Below, piece after piece: positions 5,534 through 6,368 of a stretch of DNA of 6,368 nucleotides. Numbering within the stretch: the first letter of the stretch is position 1; the number at the start of each line of letters is the position of its first letter. Source of the stretch: Ruminococcus flavefaciens (GTDB taxonomy: Bacteria; Bacillota; Clostridia; Oscillospirales; Ruminococcaceae); assembly GCA_002373775.1 (NCBI GenBank), contig DFJW01000089.1:1-6368 (forward strand), written 5' to 3'. A program made the position numbers and the translations under genes. The notes under the pieces are model-generated. The model saw only the letters and a program-made list of their open reading frames with translations. It was not told the DNA's origin and did no database searches.

Positions 5534-6368
5534 ATGAAGATCGGATTTTCAACTCTTGCATGTCCGGAATGGTCATGGCAGGACATCTATTCGATGGCGA
5601 AAGACTTCAACTTTGACGGAATCGAGATAAGAGGTCTCGGAGACGAAATATTTTCTGTGAAAGCACAGCCCTTTACTGATTCACAGCTTCCTAAAACAAT
5701 TGAAAAACTAAAGTCCCTCGGACTTGAGATACCCTGCCTTTCTTCCGGCGCATGTCTGAAGTATAAGGACAGATTCGCTGAGGCTGAGGCAGAGATCACT
5801 GCTTATGCCCAGCTCGCAAACAAGCTCGGTGCTTCATACATCAGAATACTCGCTGACCGCGATCCCGGTCCGGAGGGCGAGGTAGATGATGAGTATATCG
5901 CAGATGCTCTCAGGAAACTCGTTCCTGTGGCTGAGGAATACAATGTGACTCTCCTCGTTGAGTCCAACGGCGTTTACAGTGATACAGCACGTCTTGCACG
6001 TCTGCTCGACAGTGTAAAGAGCCGCAAGGTAGCTGCTCTCTGGGATATGCACCACCCTTACAGATTTTGCGCTGAAACTCCCGAGCAGACAGTTGCGAAT
6101 CTCGGCGAATACATCAAGTACTGTCAGGTAAAGGACAGCGTCATGCGCGGAGACGGCACAGTTGAATACCGCATAATGGGCAGCGGTGATGTTCCGGTGA
6201 AGGAAATGTTCGCAGCACTGGAATCTATCCACTACACTGGATATGTTTCACTTGAATGGGTAAAGCGCTGGGCGAAGGATCTTTCCGATGCCGGCATCGT
6301 TATACCTCAGTTCGCTGACTTCATGTCTCCCTATAAGAGAAAGCACAAGCATGCTCTCCAGACAAATA
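5534..6368 (+). CDS. Xylose-isomerase-like TIM-barrel protein (sugar phosphate isomerase/epimerase family), 3' end outside window
   Basis: The frame stays open for 278 codons to the window end, so the gene is partial. The visible part covers a whole AP-endonuclease-2/xylose-isomerase-like barrel (about 1-265): MKIGFSTLACPEW at the first strand, GIEIRGLG (29-36), LLVESNG (140-146), ALWDMHHPYRF (168-178), CQVKDS (197-202) and VSLEWVKRW (238-246). By comparison with IolE and related isomerases/epimerases the metal-binding residues should be E143, D171 and E241. The position before VKD is usually His (HxKD) and here is Gln198. The exact reaction is unknown. The residues after the barrel (KRKHKHALQTN) look like a linker and not a C-terminus; I recall Clostridial proteins with a closely similar barrel fused to an AMP-dependent acyl-CoA ligase, so a fusion is possible but cannot be seen here. 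Start: AAAGGA (5518-5523) lies 10 nt before ATG 5534. The gene has its own promoter and a terminator behind it. Confidence 0.88.
   Translation, partial: MKIGFSTLACPEWSWQDIYSMAKDFNFDGIEIRGLGDEIFSVKAQPFTDSQLPKTIEKLKSLGLEIPCLSSGACLKYKDRFAEAEAEITAYAQLANKLGASYIRILADRDPGPEGEVDDEYIADALRKLVPVAEEYNVTLLVESNGVYSDTARLARLLDSVKSRKVAALWDMHHPYRFCAETPEQTVANLGEYIKYCQVKDSVMRGDGTVEYRIMGSGDVPVKEMFAALESIHYTGYVSLEWVKRWAKDLSDAGIVIPQFADFMSPYKRKHKHALQTN

Overview
The window looks like chromosomal DNA from a low-to-mid-GC Gram-positive anaerobe, most likely a Ruminococcus-type member of the Oscillospiraceae (Bacillota). The grounds are AGGAGG-type ribosome binding sites, near-perfect TTGACA-17-TATAAT promoters, a one-piece tmRNA with encoded CCA, a secreted cellulase-type (GH9) protein without dockerin or LPXTG, and a metal-binding protein and a TIM-barrel protein of kinds I associate with gut Clostridia. 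The genus is an inference from overall resemblance.

Layout. Positions 1-371 (minus) are a complete tmRNA gene (ssrA) with its own consensus promoter at 419-447. A GNAT N-acetyltransferase follows on the plus strand (603-1166), also from a perfect consensus promoter. It converges on a large minus-strand gene (1244-3766) for an 840-residue exported and membrane-anchored glycoside hydrolase family 9-like protein. Two hairpins separate this convergent pair. A 173-bp divergent promoter region separates the GH9-like gene from a patatin-like phospholipase (3940-4800, plus). After an AT-rich terminator comes a small transcription unit: a putative 52-residue membrane peptide (5011-5169) whose end overlaps, in another frame, the start of an 84-residue heavy-metal-associated (HMA) protein (5144-5398). 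A strong terminator closes it. The last gene (5534 to beyond the window end) encodes a xylose-isomerase-like TIM-barrel domain and is cut by the window edge.

The genes do not form one obvious pathway. Each transcription unit has its own promoter and most have their own terminator, so this reads as housekeeping and accessory genes side by side. The points most worth checking are the apparent loss of the GH9 catalytic base and substrate-binding histidines in an otherwise intact, surface-anchored protein; the overlapping small membrane ORF and promoter-proximal dyad ahead of the HMA gene; the possibility that the final TIM barrel is the N-terminal half of a larger fusion; and an extended TTGACAACG -35 element shared by three promoters. 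I did not find a defence system, CRISPR array, IS element or integrated element.
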